From contig NZ_KB900388.1 in the NCBI RefSeq assembly GCF_000378825.1, positions 1,771,923 to 1,835,922 on the forward strand: 64,000 nt of DNA. The letters are read 5' to 3'. The translations under genes were made by a program, and so were the position numbers. How positions within the stretch are numbered: the stretch's first letter is position 1; every line of letters starts with the position of its first letter. The DNA comes from Salinispora vitiensis. Its GTDB lineage: Bacteria > Actinomycetota > Actinomycetes > Mycobacteriales > Micromonosporaceae. Below are positions 1-7,885 of this stretch, piece after piece. The notes below the pieces were generated by a model. It searched no databases and was not told the origin of the DNA. It saw only the letters and a list, made by a program, of their open reading frames with translations.

Positions 1-1269
1 GAGCATGGTGAACAGCTTGAAGGTCGAACCGGCCTGGTAGCCGGCGATGCTGTCACCGCCGGAGATGAGCGGGTTCACCGTGTTCGGGTAGTTCGGCTGC
101 CCGGCCGGGTTCTCCGCCAGGCTGTAGTGCCGGTTCACCACCATGGCGAGCACCCGGCCGGTGCCGGGCTCCACCGCCGCGAGCGGCAGCGCGCGCTCGT
201 TGTCGTACCCGTAGACGCTGGTGACCTGCTGCTGCGCCGTCGCCTGCAGCTCCGGGTCCAGCGAGGTGACCACCGTGTAGCCGCCCCGGCGCAGCGCCTG
301 CTCCCGCTCCTCGACGGTCTCCCCGAAGGCGGGCTGGGTGAGCCACCACTGGCGTACGTAGTCGCAGAAGAAACCCCAGTCGTCCTCGCCGCCGGACGCG
401 GCGGTGCAGCCGTTGGGCTGGGAGGTGGGGCGCAACGTCAGCGGCTCCACCTTCGCGGTGTCGGCCTCGGCAGCGGTGATCTCGCCGGTGGCGACCATCG
501 CGTCGAGCACGTACGACCGCCGGTCCAGCGCCGCCTCCTGGTCGCCGTCGATCGGGTTGTACGCCTCGGGCGACTGCACCAGGCCGGCGAGCAACGCCGA
601 CTCGCTGAGGGTCAGCTCCGCCGGGGTCTTGGCGAAGTACCGCTGGCTGGCCGCCGAGACGCCGTACGCGCCGGAGCCGAAGTAGGCGATGTTCAGGTAG
701 CGGTTGAGGATCTCGTCCTTGCTGAGCTGCTGCTCGAGCGCGTTGGCGTACCGGATCTCCTGGAGCTTGCGCTCGACGGTCTGCTCGGTGGCCGCGGCGC
801 GCTCCTCGGCCGTCAGCCCGGGATCGGTCTTGAGTACGTTGCGGACGTACTGCATGGTCAGGGTCGAGCCGCCCTGCGAGGTCTCGCCGCCGGTCACGTT
901 GGCGACCAGGGCCCGGAGCATCCCTCGCAGGTCCACGCCACCGTGGTCGTAGAAGCGGCGGTCCTCGGCCGCCACGATCGCCGCCTGCAGCGACGGCGCG
1001 ATCTCGTCCAGCCCCACGTCGGTGCGGTTGACGTCGTAGAAGCTCGCGATCAGCGTCGTGCCGTCGTTGGCGTAGAGGTAGGAGCGCTGCGGGGTGGCGG
1101 GGGTCCGCAGCACGTCCGGCAGCGACGAGTAGCTCCCGAGCGCCGACCGGGCCGCGAACCCGAGCACCAGGTTGCCCGGCAGCACGGCGACCGCCAGGAC
1201 AAGGCCAGCGAGCAGGCCGGCGAGCAGCACGGTGAACAGCCGAGACAACGGCGAACGGGGCAGGGCCAT
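1..1269 (-). CDS. Class A penicillin-binding protein (glycosyltransferase 51 / transpeptidase), C-terminus cut by window edge
   Basis: Bifunctional peptidoglycan synthase that polymerises lipid II and cross-links stem peptides outside the membrane. The minus-strand reading from ATG 1269 stays open to the window edge (423 residues seen). It starts with a short basic segment and one membrane helix at about residues 10-40. The GT51 domain shows AAEDRRFYDHGG, with catalytic Glu near residue 102, and the GGSTLTMQ motif. After a linker containing two Cys, the transpeptidase domain begins and reaches the active-site Ser motif STFK just inside the edge, so KTG and any C-terminal tail lie outside. The 5' end is complete. 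Longer open frames on both strands over this stretch have no domain logic and are GC-driven shadows. Neighbour 1424-1873 is on the same strand but 150 bases away. Confident in family; the exact PBP paralogue cannot be named. Confidence 0.93.
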   Translation of the reverse strand, partial: MALPRSPLSRLFTVLLAGLLAGLVLAVAVLPGNLVLGFAARSALGSYSSLPDVLRTPATPQRSYLYANDGTTLIASFYDVNRTDVGLDEIAPSLQAAIVAAEDRRFYDHGGVDLRGMLRALVANVTGGETSQGGSTLTMQYVRNVLKTDPGLTAEERAAATEQTVERKLQEIRYANALEQQLSKDEILNRYLNIAYFGSGAYGVSAASQRYFAKTPAELTLSESALLAGLVQSPEAYNPIDGDQEAALDRRSYVLDAMVATGEITAAEADTAKVEPLTLRPTSQPNGCTAASGGEDDWGFFCDYVRQWWLTQPAFGETVEEREQALRRGGYTVVTSLDPELQATAQQQVTSVYGYDNERALPLAAVEPGTGRVLAMVVNRHYSLAENPAGQPNYPNTVNPLISGGDSIAGYQAGSTFKLFTML

Positions 1270-1423
1270 GGCGTCCAGGATTGCCAGGAAATGCGCAGAA
1301 CGGCCAGCCTGGACGACGACTGTCAGCCAATTCACCGGCTACTGCCAGCTATTTCCCCGATTTAACCGCCCGCGAGGCCGCTCCGATGGACAAACCGGGC
1401 AGGCGGGCAATACCTCACCCTGT

Positions 1424-1873
1424 TCACCACGTTTTACCGGCTTGCTCCCGAATAGTGTGGTTAATGCGATTAAAGAAGTTGGCCAGGGCGATCTGGAGGG
1501 TTATCGCACCCAGTTGCTCCTCGGTGAAGTGTTCGGCGGCGTCGTCCCAAATCTGGTCGGTCACGCCCGGCGCCCCGTCCTGGATACGGGTGGCCGCCTC
1601 CGCTAGGGCGAAGGCCGCCCGCTCCGCCTCGGTGTAGAAGGGCGTGTCCCGCCAGGTGGTCAGGTTGTGCAGCCGCTCCTCGGCCTCCCCCGCCTCCTTC
1701 GCCGACCGAACCGCGCCGAAGACACACGGGCTGCAACTATTGATTTGGCTGATCCGCAGGTGAATCAGGGACAGCAGGCCCGGGGCGACGCCCCCGGCGT
1801 GGATCGCCTTACCGAGATGCTGGACCGCTGTCATCACGTCGGGACCGGTCAGACTTGGCATGCGCGCTTCCAT
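1424..1873 (-). CDS. Carboxymuconolactone decarboxylase / AhpD-like protein with altered active site
   Basis: 149-aa all-helical protein of the AhpD/CMD fold, a family of alkylhydroperoxidases that reduce peroxides through a CxxC pair. The segment RISQINSCSPCVFGAV shows the typical helix leading into CxxC at about residues 47-50. The His normally four residues after the second Cys is Ala here. The downstream part (TTWRDTPFYTEAERAAFALAEA) is typical of the actinobacterial subfamily. ATG 1873 is preceded by GGGAG at good spacing; an in-frame ATG at 1861 is an alternative. It stands alone, with no AhpC gene nearby. Loss of the His suggests altered proton relay or a non-peroxidase role, but I cannot tell whether this is normal for the subfamily. 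Confidence 0.85.
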   Translation of the reverse strand: MEARMPSLTGPDVMTAVQHLGKAIHAGGVAPGLLSLIHLRISQINSCSPCVFGAVRSAKEAGEAEERLHNLTTWRDTPFYTEAERAAFALAEAATRIQDGAPGVTDQIWDDAAEHFTEEQLGAITLQIALANFFNRINHTIREQAGKTW

Positions 1874-2033
1874 CGGTGTGCTCCCTCATCGCTGTCAACA
1901 GTGACGTGGGTCCCTTCGGACCCAGGGGACTGTCACCAACCATGCGGGAGCAGAACCGGGGAGGGTACCGACGTGTCTGAAACTAGCCCGACGATGGACC
2001 TGCCCGCCCCACGGTGATCCGGGCGGAGCCCGG

Positions 2034-2864
2034 TCAGCCCGCGGCCAACGGTCCGCCGGTCCCGGCCGGGCCACCGGCGGACGGCGCCGGCTGCGCCGCC
2101 GGCGCCGTCGTCGGAAGGCTGGCATTGGTGACGTCGCGAATGATGTCCCGTGGCAGCAGGCGGCCGGAGCGGTAGCCGATACCGATGCCGGCGATCAGTG
2201 CGAAGATCGCGCCGAAGGTCTGCAACGAACCAAACAACGAACCCGCCAGGCCGAGCAGCGGCGCCGCGATCATCAACATCACGCCGTCGCCCATGCTGAA
2301 CATGCCGGAACGGGCGACCGCCCATCCGGTAGCCAGCCAACCCAGGCTGTAGCAGCCGGAGCCGACCAGAACCAGGACCCGGGCGGTGGTGCCGAAGACC
2401 GGCGTCTGCGCGGCCAAGCCGGCGAACGGCAACATCAACACCAGGCCCGCGATACTGAACAAGAGCCCGGTAACAGCGGCCCGTCGACTCCGGGTCGCTG
2501 CCAGCAGACCAGTCAGCGCGAGTACCGCGAGCAGCCCCAACCAGGTCGCCAGCAGCCAGCTGACCAGGAAGAGCGGGCGGCCATCCGTCGGGTACGGCGC
2601 GTTGCCGATGCCCCGGTCGCTCGCCATCGCGACGATCCCGTACAGAATCGCGTACGCGGGTAGCAGCCACACCGCCGCGCGGGCCAGCCGACGGATCGAC
2701 CATGCCCAGGTCGCGTCGGTAGCCGGGAACCTCGGCGTCGGTTCCCCGATGAACGGCAACACCGCGAACCCCCCACCGGTACGGCGGGTACCCAGTGGCG
2801 CGACCGGATCATGCGTCCCGGCTTCCGACGCCGAGGAGCGGCGTCGCCTGTCCGCCTTCTTCAT
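2034..2864 (-). CDS. Hypothetical multi-pass membrane protein
   Basis: 276 aa, not recognised as a named family. A basic, cytoplasmic-looking N-terminus of about 60 residues is followed by about six hydrophobic helices: around AVWLLPAYAILYGIVAM, LVSWLLATWLGLLAVLAL, AAVTGLLFSIAGLVLMLPF, VLVLVGSGCYSLGWLATG, MLMIAAPLLGLAGSLFGSL and a Gly-rich IFALIAGIGIGY. The tail is Pro/Ala/Gly rich. The layout (low-complexity ends, four to six helices, charged YRSGRLLPRD after the last helix) resembles small actinobacterial integral membrane proteins of unknown role. ATG 2864 has a GAGGTGACAG ribosome site directly upstream. The adjacent AhpD-like gene shares the strand but is 160 bases downstream with no visible coupling. 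Function not assigned. Confidence 0.75.
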   Translation of the reverse strand: MKKADRRRRSSASEAGTHDPVAPLGTRRTGGGFAVLPFIGEPTPRFPATDATWAWSIRRLARAAVWLLPAYAILYGIVAMASDRGIGNAPYPTDGRPLFLVSWLLATWLGLLAVLALTGLLAATRSRRAAVTGLLFSIAGLVLMLPFAGLAAQTPVFGTTARVLVLVGSGCYSLGWLATGWAVARSGMFSMGDGVMLMIAAPLLGLAGSLFGSLQTFGAIFALIAGIGIGYRSGRLLPRDIIRDVTNASLPTTAPAAQPAPSAGGPAGTGGPLAAG

Positions 2865-3002
2865 CTGTCACCTCGCTCCGCCCGAGCGGTGCGGGACGCG
2901 CCGAGGCGCCCCGAAACCTGGTCACCACCCGCCCTATGACCGATGGTGGCAGGCACCGGAGCGCCTCATGAGGTGTTCTCGTGTTATCGCTTGCGCTGGT
3001 GG

Positions 3003-4118
3003 TCAGCCCTGCTTGCGCTGGTCGGCGGCATCGTCGGGTGAGCCCTCCGCCGGGACCGGCTCGGGTGCGGGCAACTCCGTCGGAGCTTCGCCCCCGGATG
3101 CCTGCGCCTCAGCGACGCGAACCTCGTCGTGGATCTGCCGCGCGGTGTCCGCGGCGACCCGCGCGGCCTCCTCGGCCTCCCGCTCAACCTGGCTGACCCC
3201 GTCGGACGCCTCCGGCAACGGCGAGTCGCCGGCCATCTGGCTCAGGCCCCCCAGCGCGCCTCCCATGCCCTCCAGCGCCTTGGTCAGCTCCGCCGGGACG
3301 ATCCAGACCTTGTTGGCGGAGCCGTTGGCGATCTGCGGCAGGGCCTGCAGGTACTGGTAGGCGAGCACTTTCTGGCTCGGATTCGCCTGGTGGATGGCGT
3401 CAAAGACGGTACGAACCGCTTTTGCCTGCCCCTCGGCCTCAAGGATGCGGGCCTGCCGGTTACCGTCGGCGCGCAGCACCGCCGCCTGCTTCTCACCCTC
3501 GGCGGTGAGGATCTGCGACTCCTTGTGCCCCTCCGCGTTGAGGATCGCGGCCCGCCGGTCCCGCTCGGCGCGCATCTGCTTCTCCATCGAGTCCCGGATG
3601 CTCGGCGGCGGCTCGATCGCCTTTATCTCCACCCGGGTTACCTTGATTCCCCACCGACCAGTGGTCTCATCCAGCACGCCGGAGAGGTGCCGGTTGACCT
3701 CCTCCCGGCTGGTCAGAGCCCGCTCCAGGTCGAGGGAGCCGATAACATTACGCACCGTCGTCACGGTGATCTCTTCAATGGCGTGCAGGAAGTCCTCAAT
3801 CTCATAGGTGGCCCGAACCGAGTCGACCACCTTGAAGTAGAGCACCGTGTCGATCGAAACAACCAGGTTGTCCGAGGTAATGACTGGCTGCGGCGGGAAG
3901 ACAACCACCTGTTCCCGCATGTCGACCTTGGTGCGCACCGAGTCAATGAAGGGCAACAGCAGATTGGGCCCCGGCTTCAGCGTACGCCGGTATCGACCGA
4001 GCCGCTCCACCACGTCCTCACGCTGCTGCGGCACGATCCGCACCGCCTGGAACAGGGTCACCACGGCGATAACCGCCAGGGCTATCAGGAGGATTGGCAC
4101 AATAGTGTCCATATTCAC
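3003..4118 (-). CDS. SPFH/Band 7 (stomatin-like, QmcA-type) membrane protein
   Basis: Prohibitin/stomatin-family protein that oligomerises at the membrane and is thought to organise microdomains or regulate membrane proteases. One N-terminal helix (PILLIALAVIAVVTLFQAV, residues about 6-28) is followed by the classic start VPQQREDVVERLGRYRRTL and an SPFH domain to about residue 190 (PVITSDNLVVSIDTVLYFKV, ALTSREEVN). A charged coiled-coil with alternating Ala-Glu follows (RAERDRRAAILNAEGHKES), then an acidic Pro/Glu tail. GTG 4118 overlaps the stop of the NfeD gene as GTGA. ATG 4112, with AAAAGG upstream, is an equally likely start. The pairing with a short NfeD is a widely conserved operon, so the two products probably form one complex. 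Confidence 0.93.
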   Translation of the reverse strand: MNMDTIVPILLIALAVIAVVTLFQAVRIVPQQREDVVERLGRYRRTLKPGPNLLLPFIDSVRTKVDMREQVVVFPPQPVITSDNLVVSIDTVLYFKVVDSVRATYEIEDFLHAIEEITVTTVRNVIGSLDLERALTSREEVNRHLSGVLDETTGRWGIKVTRVEIKAIEPPPSIRDSMEKQMRAERDRRAAILNAEGHKESQILTAEGEKQAAVLRADGNRQARILEAEGQAKAVRTVFDAIHQANPSQKVLAYQYLQALPQIANGSANKVWIVPAELTKALEGMGGALGGLSQMAGDSPLPEASDGVSQVEREAEEAARVAADTARQIHDEVRVAEAQASGGEAPTELPAPEPVPAEGSPDDAADQRKQG

Positions 4119-4585
4119 CTTTTCACTTCAGGTAGTTCACCGGGCCGGGAAACGTCATCACGCCACACCTGGACCGTGGCGCCGCGCACCTGGATCACCT
4201 GCACCCGGTCGCCCGGCGCGAAGACTTGGGTCGCATCATATGAGCGGGCCTGCCACAACTCGCCGTCGATCTTTACCAGACCGTTCTCGGCGTCAACCCG
4301 CTCCAGCACAAGAGCTGCGCTCCCTTCGATCGCTCCAACCCCGAACGATGAGCCGTCTTTCGGGGCCAGGTTAAACCGTCGCCGCAACATCGGTCGCGCA
4401 CCCAGCACGGTCAACGCCGAGACCACAGCGAAGACGACCGCCTGAATCTCCACGGGAGCCCCGAGTGCCGCCGCGCCGGCCGCCGCGAAGGCCCCGACCG
4501 AAAACATAATCAGGAAGAGCGTCGTCGTAAAAATCTCGGCGATGGCGAGCACCGCCCCGACCACAATCCACAGCACCGCGTCCAC
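4115..4585 (-). CDS. NfeD-family protein (short, OB-fold C-terminus)
   Basis: About 156 aa. Two to three N-terminal membrane helices (VLWIVVGAVLAIAEIFTTT, a Gly/Ala-rich helix, then VVFAVVSALTVLGA) precede a soluble NfeDC OB-fold (GAIEGSAALVLERVDAENG through DRVQVIQVRGATVQVW). There is no ClpP-like protease domain, so this is the truncated NfeD1b class that partners with SPFH proteins. GTG 4585 is preferred because it places the first helix at the N-terminus as in relatives; an upstream in-frame ATG at 4618 would add 11 residues. Its last four bases overlap the SPFH start, indicating translational coupling and a shared transcript. Confidence 0.9.
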   Translation of the reverse strand: MDAVLWIVVGAVLAIAEIFTTTLFLIMFSVGAFAAAGAAALGAPVEIQAVVFAVVSALTVLGARPMLRRRFNLAPKDGSSFGVGAIEGSAALVLERVDAENGLVKIDGELWQARSYDATQVFAPGDRVQVIQVRGATVQVWRDDVSRPGELPEVKR

Positions 4586-4653
4586 CCCACGATCGTGACA
4601 TGCCGGTGCACGTGTCATCGAATCGACATCTGGTGCGGTAGGTTCACACGCTC

Positions 4654-4681
4654 CCCTGGTCGGGGTCGACGCCGACCAGGG
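4654..4681 (-). terminator. Hairpin terminator downstream of the DUF3097 gene
   Basis: A perfect 10-bp inverted repeat (ccctggtcgg / ccgaccaggg) with an 8-base loop lies 36 bases after the stop of the DUF3097 gene and upstream of nfeD. No U-run is visible, as is common in actinomycetes. It would separate the two minus-strand units. Confidence 0.6.
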
Positions 4682-4717
4682 CTCAACGACACCCAGACTC
4701 AGCGCCTGGGCCCGAGC

Positions 4718-5533
4718 TCAACCCGCCGGTTCGGTGACGAAATCGATCAACCGCTCCATTGAGTTAATCAACGGCGTCTCGACATCGGCGAAGGAGTTCA
4801 CCCGGGACAGAATCCGCCGCCACAGCTCGGCCGGTTCGGCCACACCGAGCGCCGCACAGACCCCCTCCTTCCAGGGCTGCCCGGGCGGCACCACCGGCCA
4901 AGCCGAGATTTTCAGTACGGCCGGCCGTACCGCCTGCCACACGTCTACGTAGGGATGCCCGGTCACCAGCACATGCGGCGAGGTCACCCGGGCCACCATC
5001 CGGCTCTCCTTGGAACCGGGGACGAGGTGATCAACAAGTACGCCGAGCCGCCGGCCCGGACCGGGGGCGAAATCGCGTACCCGGGCGTCGAGATCGTCGA
5101 TCCCGTCCAGCGACTCCACCACCACACCCTCGATGCGCAGATCGTCGCCCCAGATCCGCTCCACCAACGCGGCGTCGTGCACCCCCTCCACCCAGATCCG
5201 GCTCGCCTTCGCCACCTTGGCACGGACGTTGTCGACGGCGATCGAGCCCGAGGCGGTCCGCCGCCGCGCCGCCGGCACCGTTGGCCGGGAAGGGCGACGC
5301 AGCGTCACCGGCTCCCCATCAAGCAGGAACGCCGCCGGTAGCAGCGGAAAGGTACGCCGCCGCCGGTGCCGGTCCTCGAGCAGCACCGCGCCGGCCTCAA
5401 ACCCGACCACCGCGCCGCAGAACCCCGAGTCGGCGTCCTCGACCACCAGGTCGAGCTCCGCGGTCACCTCCGGGGTGACCCGGCGCCGCCGCCAGTCCCC
5501 CGCCAACACGTCATGGTCGTAACGCCCTGCCAT
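4718..5533 (-). CDS. DUF3097 family protein
   Basis: 271 aa from ATG 5533 (MAGRYDHDVLAG), the conserved beginning of this actinobacterial family. The open frame extends 15 codons further upstream, but without conservation. No enzyme function is established for DUF3097 to my knowledge. Visible hallmarks are the early beta-rich part (VEDADSGFCGAVVGFEAG and EDRHRRRRTFPLLPAAFLLDG), then SRIWVEGVHDAALVERIWGDDLR. The second half resembles a TOPRIM-like core (IWVEGVHDA, then LGVLVDHLVPGSKESR and VLVTGHPYVDVWQAV) and it ends with a helical tail. The TOPRIM resemblance is my reading of the pattern, not a confirmed hit. It is a single-gene unit bounded by a hairpin downstream. Confidence 0.88.
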   Translation of the reverse strand: MAGRYDHDVLAGDWRRRRVTPEVTAELDLVVEDADSGFCGAVVGFEAGAVLLEDRHRRRRTFPLLPAAFLLDGEPVTLRRPSRPTVPAARRRTASGSIAVDNVRAKVAKASRIWVEGVHDAALVERIWGDDLRIEGVVVESLDGIDDLDARVRDFAPGPGRRLGVLVDHLVPGSKESRMVARVTSPHVLVTGHPYVDVWQAVRPAVLKISAWPVVPPGQPWKEGVCAALGVAEPAELWRRILSRVNSFADVETPLINSMERLIDFVTEPAG

Positions 5534-5608
5534 GCCGATCAAGCTAGCCCCAGCGGACCCCCACCGCCGACCCGGCACGCCGGCCCACCGTAGGGGGACG
5601 CAACGGGT

Positions 5609-6373
5609 TCAGCGAGGGGTCGGTACGGAAACCCCGGCCGGTGGAATCGGGCCGGGCGGATCGACGTTGTCGCGGTCGCCCGGCCCGTTGTGGGGCGGCG
5701 CCCCCGGCACCGCCCGACTCGTCCCGTTCGCGTCCTTGATCTCCACCGCCACGCCAGCAACCGCATCGATCTCGACCGGGCCCTGGTAGCGCGAATCCCG
5801 CGCCGCGGCACGATTGTCGCCGAGCAGAAACACCGTCTCCGCCGGCACCGCCTTCGTGGGGAAGGGAGCAATCGCCGCCGGCTCCAGGTGCGGCTCGGGC
5901 ACCGGCGCCCCGTTGCGTACGAGAGCCTCGCAGCGGCCACTCGGGCCGGGCGGACAGCCGATGCGGTCGCCGGGCAGGGCGACGACCCGGAAGGTGGCGG
6001 TGACGTCGCCCCCCGTGTCAACGTCGCTGAGCTGCACGTACACGACATCGCCCCGGGCTGGTGCGAGCTCTCTGTTGAAAACCACCCGTTCACCCACCAT
6101 GATCGTGGGCTCCATGGCGATGCTGGGCTCGATCACCGTAAAGTGATCGCCCCGGCCGAGCAGCGTGGCCGCGGCGACGGTACCCACCACCGCGAGCCCG
6201 GCGCCAACCCCGAACGCGGCGCGACCCAGGCGCCGTACCCGCTGCCGCCGTCGTACCCGATCCAGGAGCACGCGCGCCAGGTCGGGCCGAACCTGCGTGC
6301 TGGGCGCCGCCACCGCGGCGAGCGTACGGAGCTGCTCGGCCGCCTCGCCGGAGACCTTCGGGGTGTCGTTCAT
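5609..6373 (-). CDS. Membrane protein with catalytically degenerate signal peptidase I (S26) domain, coupled to an ECF sigma factor
   Basis: 254 aa. The first 50 residues are cytoplasmic, helical and basic (RPDLARVLLDRVRRRQRVRR), followed by one membrane helix (AAFGVGAGLAVVGTVAAATLL). Outside is an S26-like domain: PSIAMEPTI, RGDVVYVQL, FRVVALPGDRIG and LLGDNRAAARDSR. In active signal peptidases the residue before Met in the first box is the nucleophile Ser; here it is Ala. The general-base Lys before RVV is Phe. The fold should therefore be kept but proteolysis lost. The start codon overlaps the stop of the upstream ECF sigma gene (ATGA), the position where anti-sigma factors usually lie. 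I infer a membrane-anchored regulator or sensor of that sigma factor. An open frame begins further upstream at 6625, but MNDTP at 6373 is the sensible start. Confidence 0.85.
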   Translation of the reverse strand: MNDTPKVSGEAAEQLRTLAAVAAPSTQVRPDLARVLLDRVRRRQRVRRLGRAAFGVGAGLAVVGTVAAATLLGRGDHFTVIEPSIAMEPTIMVGERVVFNRELAPARGDVVYVQLSDVDTGGDVTATFRVVALPGDRIGCPPGPSGRCEALVRNGAPVPEPHLEPAAIAPFPTKAVPAETVFLLGDNRAAARDSRYQGPVEIDAVAGVAVEIKDANGTSRAVPGAPPHNGPGDRDNVDPPGPIPPAGVSVPTPR

Positions 6374-6891
6374 CGCGCGAGCTCCTCCACGGAAGTATTC
6401 GTGCTCGTCAGGGTGGCGCTGACCCGTTTCAATCCACGCGCCAGGTTGCTCTTGACAGTGCCGGTCGAGCACCGCATGACCGCCGCCGTCTCGCTCTCGC
6501 TGAGGTCGTAGATGACCCGCAACACCACCGTCACCCGCTGCCGGGGTGGCAGCACCGCAAGGATCTGATCGAGCTGTGCGCGGGCCGCGATCGCCTCGGC
6601 GTGATCCGCTCCCGAGGGCCCCCAATCCGCCACCGCCGGCACGGGGACCGGGACGGGGACCAGATGGCTACGCCGACCGCGGTCCCGCACCAGGTTGACC
6701 AAGACGGTGCGCGCGTACCCCTCGGGTGAGTCGAGCCGCCGGGACCAGTGCCGGGCCAGCCGGAGTAAGGCCGTCTGGAGCAGATCTTCGGCCTCAGCCG
6801 CATCCGGCACCAACAGCCGCGCGAGGCGGAGCAGCCCGTCAGCGTGGTTCCGCACGAACTGGGTGAACGACTCTTCTTCTGAGGGGGTCAC
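6370..6891 (-). CDS. ECF RNA polymerase sigma factor, SigE-like family of actinomycetes
   Basis: 173 aa from GTG 6891. Region 2 reads FTQFVRNHADGLLRLARLLV followed by EAEDLLQTALLRLARHW. Region 4 reads LAVLPPRQRVTVVLRVIYDLS, ETAAVMRCSTGTVKSNLARG, a helix-turn-helix that recognises the -35 box. The Val-Pro-rich linker between regions (HLVPVPVPVPAVADW) is longer than usual. GTG 6891 gives the usual family length of about 170 residues; the open frame upstream to 7209 has no conservation. The stop overlaps the start of the S26-like membrane protein, so the two are co-translated and probably form a sigma/regulator pair. The 180-base gap to the divergent gene at 7072 must hold both promoters. Confidence 0.88.
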   Translation of the reverse strand: MTPSEEESFTQFVRNHADGLLRLARLLVPDAAEAEDLLQTALLRLARHWSRRLDSPEGYARTVLVNLVRDRGRRSHLVPVPVPVPAVADWGPSGADHAEAIAARAQLDQILAVLPPRQRVTVVLRVIYDLSESETAAVMRCSTGTVKSNLARGLKRVSATLTSTNTSVEELAR

Positions 6892-7071
6892 AGTCAACAG
6901 GACGAGACCGGGCTCCGGGAGGTTGCACGCCGGCAACCACCCCGTCGGCGAAGTCGCGCCACGTGGCACCGACGGAGGGCGCCAAGGTCCGTACCGGCCT
7001 GCCCCACCGGGGGCGGGACGGCTGGTGCGGCAGCCGAGACAGAGGCGGGCAGGAGGACGTACCCTTTCGGC

Positions 7072-7866
7072 ATGTCCACCCCCGCCGCTGGCGCAACCAC
7101 CCTCGCGCCACGCCGGTCCAGCCGGTTCGTTGCCTGGGTACGCGCGTGGCGTGCCGGGCTGGTGCCGTTCGACGAGGTCGCCGACGCCATCGCCGGTGAC
7201 GAGGAGCACCTGGTCGCCGACGCACCCGGGACCTGGACCGATGTCCCCCTGCCCGCGGCCCTGCCCACGCTCGCCAAGCTCTCGCCCGATGTGATCCGCC
7301 TGGTGCTGCCCGCGCCCGGTGACCCGCGCGGGCTGCCCGGCCCGGGCGACTTCGCCGGCGCCGCCCTGCTCGCTGGCGAGGGCGTGGTCGCCGGTTCACT
7401 TGGCCTGGTCCCGCAGCTGCGCACCCACACCTCCGGCTCCGGCGACGTCTTCGAGACCGTGCTGTGGCGGAGCTACCCGCTACCGGCCGACGCGGCGGCC
7501 GCATCGCTCGCCCTCCCCGGGGCGGCAGAGGCCGAGGCGGAGCTGGCCGCCGCTCTCGCCGAGACCACCGCCACCCTGACCCGGCTCGACGTAGCCCAGT
7601 GGCGGCCGGAGCTGGCCGGGGCGCTGGAGGCGCTGCGCCGGCCCGACGGCACCACCGACCTGCCACCTGGCTTCGACCCCCGCGCCCGCCGGCTCTTCGC
7701 CCGGGCCGCCGTGCTGGACCAGGTGCTCGCCCTGGCGGGGCAGGCCGCCCCCGGGGGCGCAGTCAACAACTACGAGGCCCAGCAGCGCGACGCGGCGCTG
7801 CGCCCGTTGACCAGCGCCTGTCGGCAGGCGCTGGCCGCCGCCTGCAACGCCCCGCTCCGCCCGTAG
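7072..7866 (+). CDS. Conserved actinobacterial hypothetical protein
   Basis: 264 aa, soluble, Ala/Leu/Pro rich, no membrane segment or signal. No motif recognised. The middle part has regular hydrophobic spacing (PLPAALPTLAKLSPDVIRLV, then GDFAGAALLAGEGVVAGSLG), and the C-terminal half is helical (RLFARAAVLDQVLALAG). Third-position GC and codon use match neighbours, so it is a real gene. It is divergent from the sigma factor operon and ends 19 bases before the convergent HAD gene. Function not assigned. Confidence 0.75.
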   Translation: MSTPAAGATTLAPRRSSRFVAWVRAWRAGLVPFDEVADAIAGDEEHLVADAPGTWTDVPLPAALPTLAKLSPDVIRLVLPAPGDPRGLPGPGDFAGAALLAGEGVVAGSLGLVPQLRTHTSGSGDVFETVLWRSYPLPADAAAASLALPGAAEAEAELAAALAETTATLTRLDVAQWRPELAGALEALRRPDGTTDLPPGFDPRARRLFARAAVLDQVLALAGQAAPGGAVNNYEAQQRDAALRPLTSACRQALAAACNAPLRP

Positions 7867-7885
7867 CGACCCCGGCAGCCGGGCG

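Noticed and set aside
53..1330. 425-codon minus-strand frame over the PBP gene, and overlapping plus-strand frames
   Set aside because: They are Arg/Gly/Ala-rich shadows. The neighbouring minus frame encodes clear GT51 and transpeptidase motifs.
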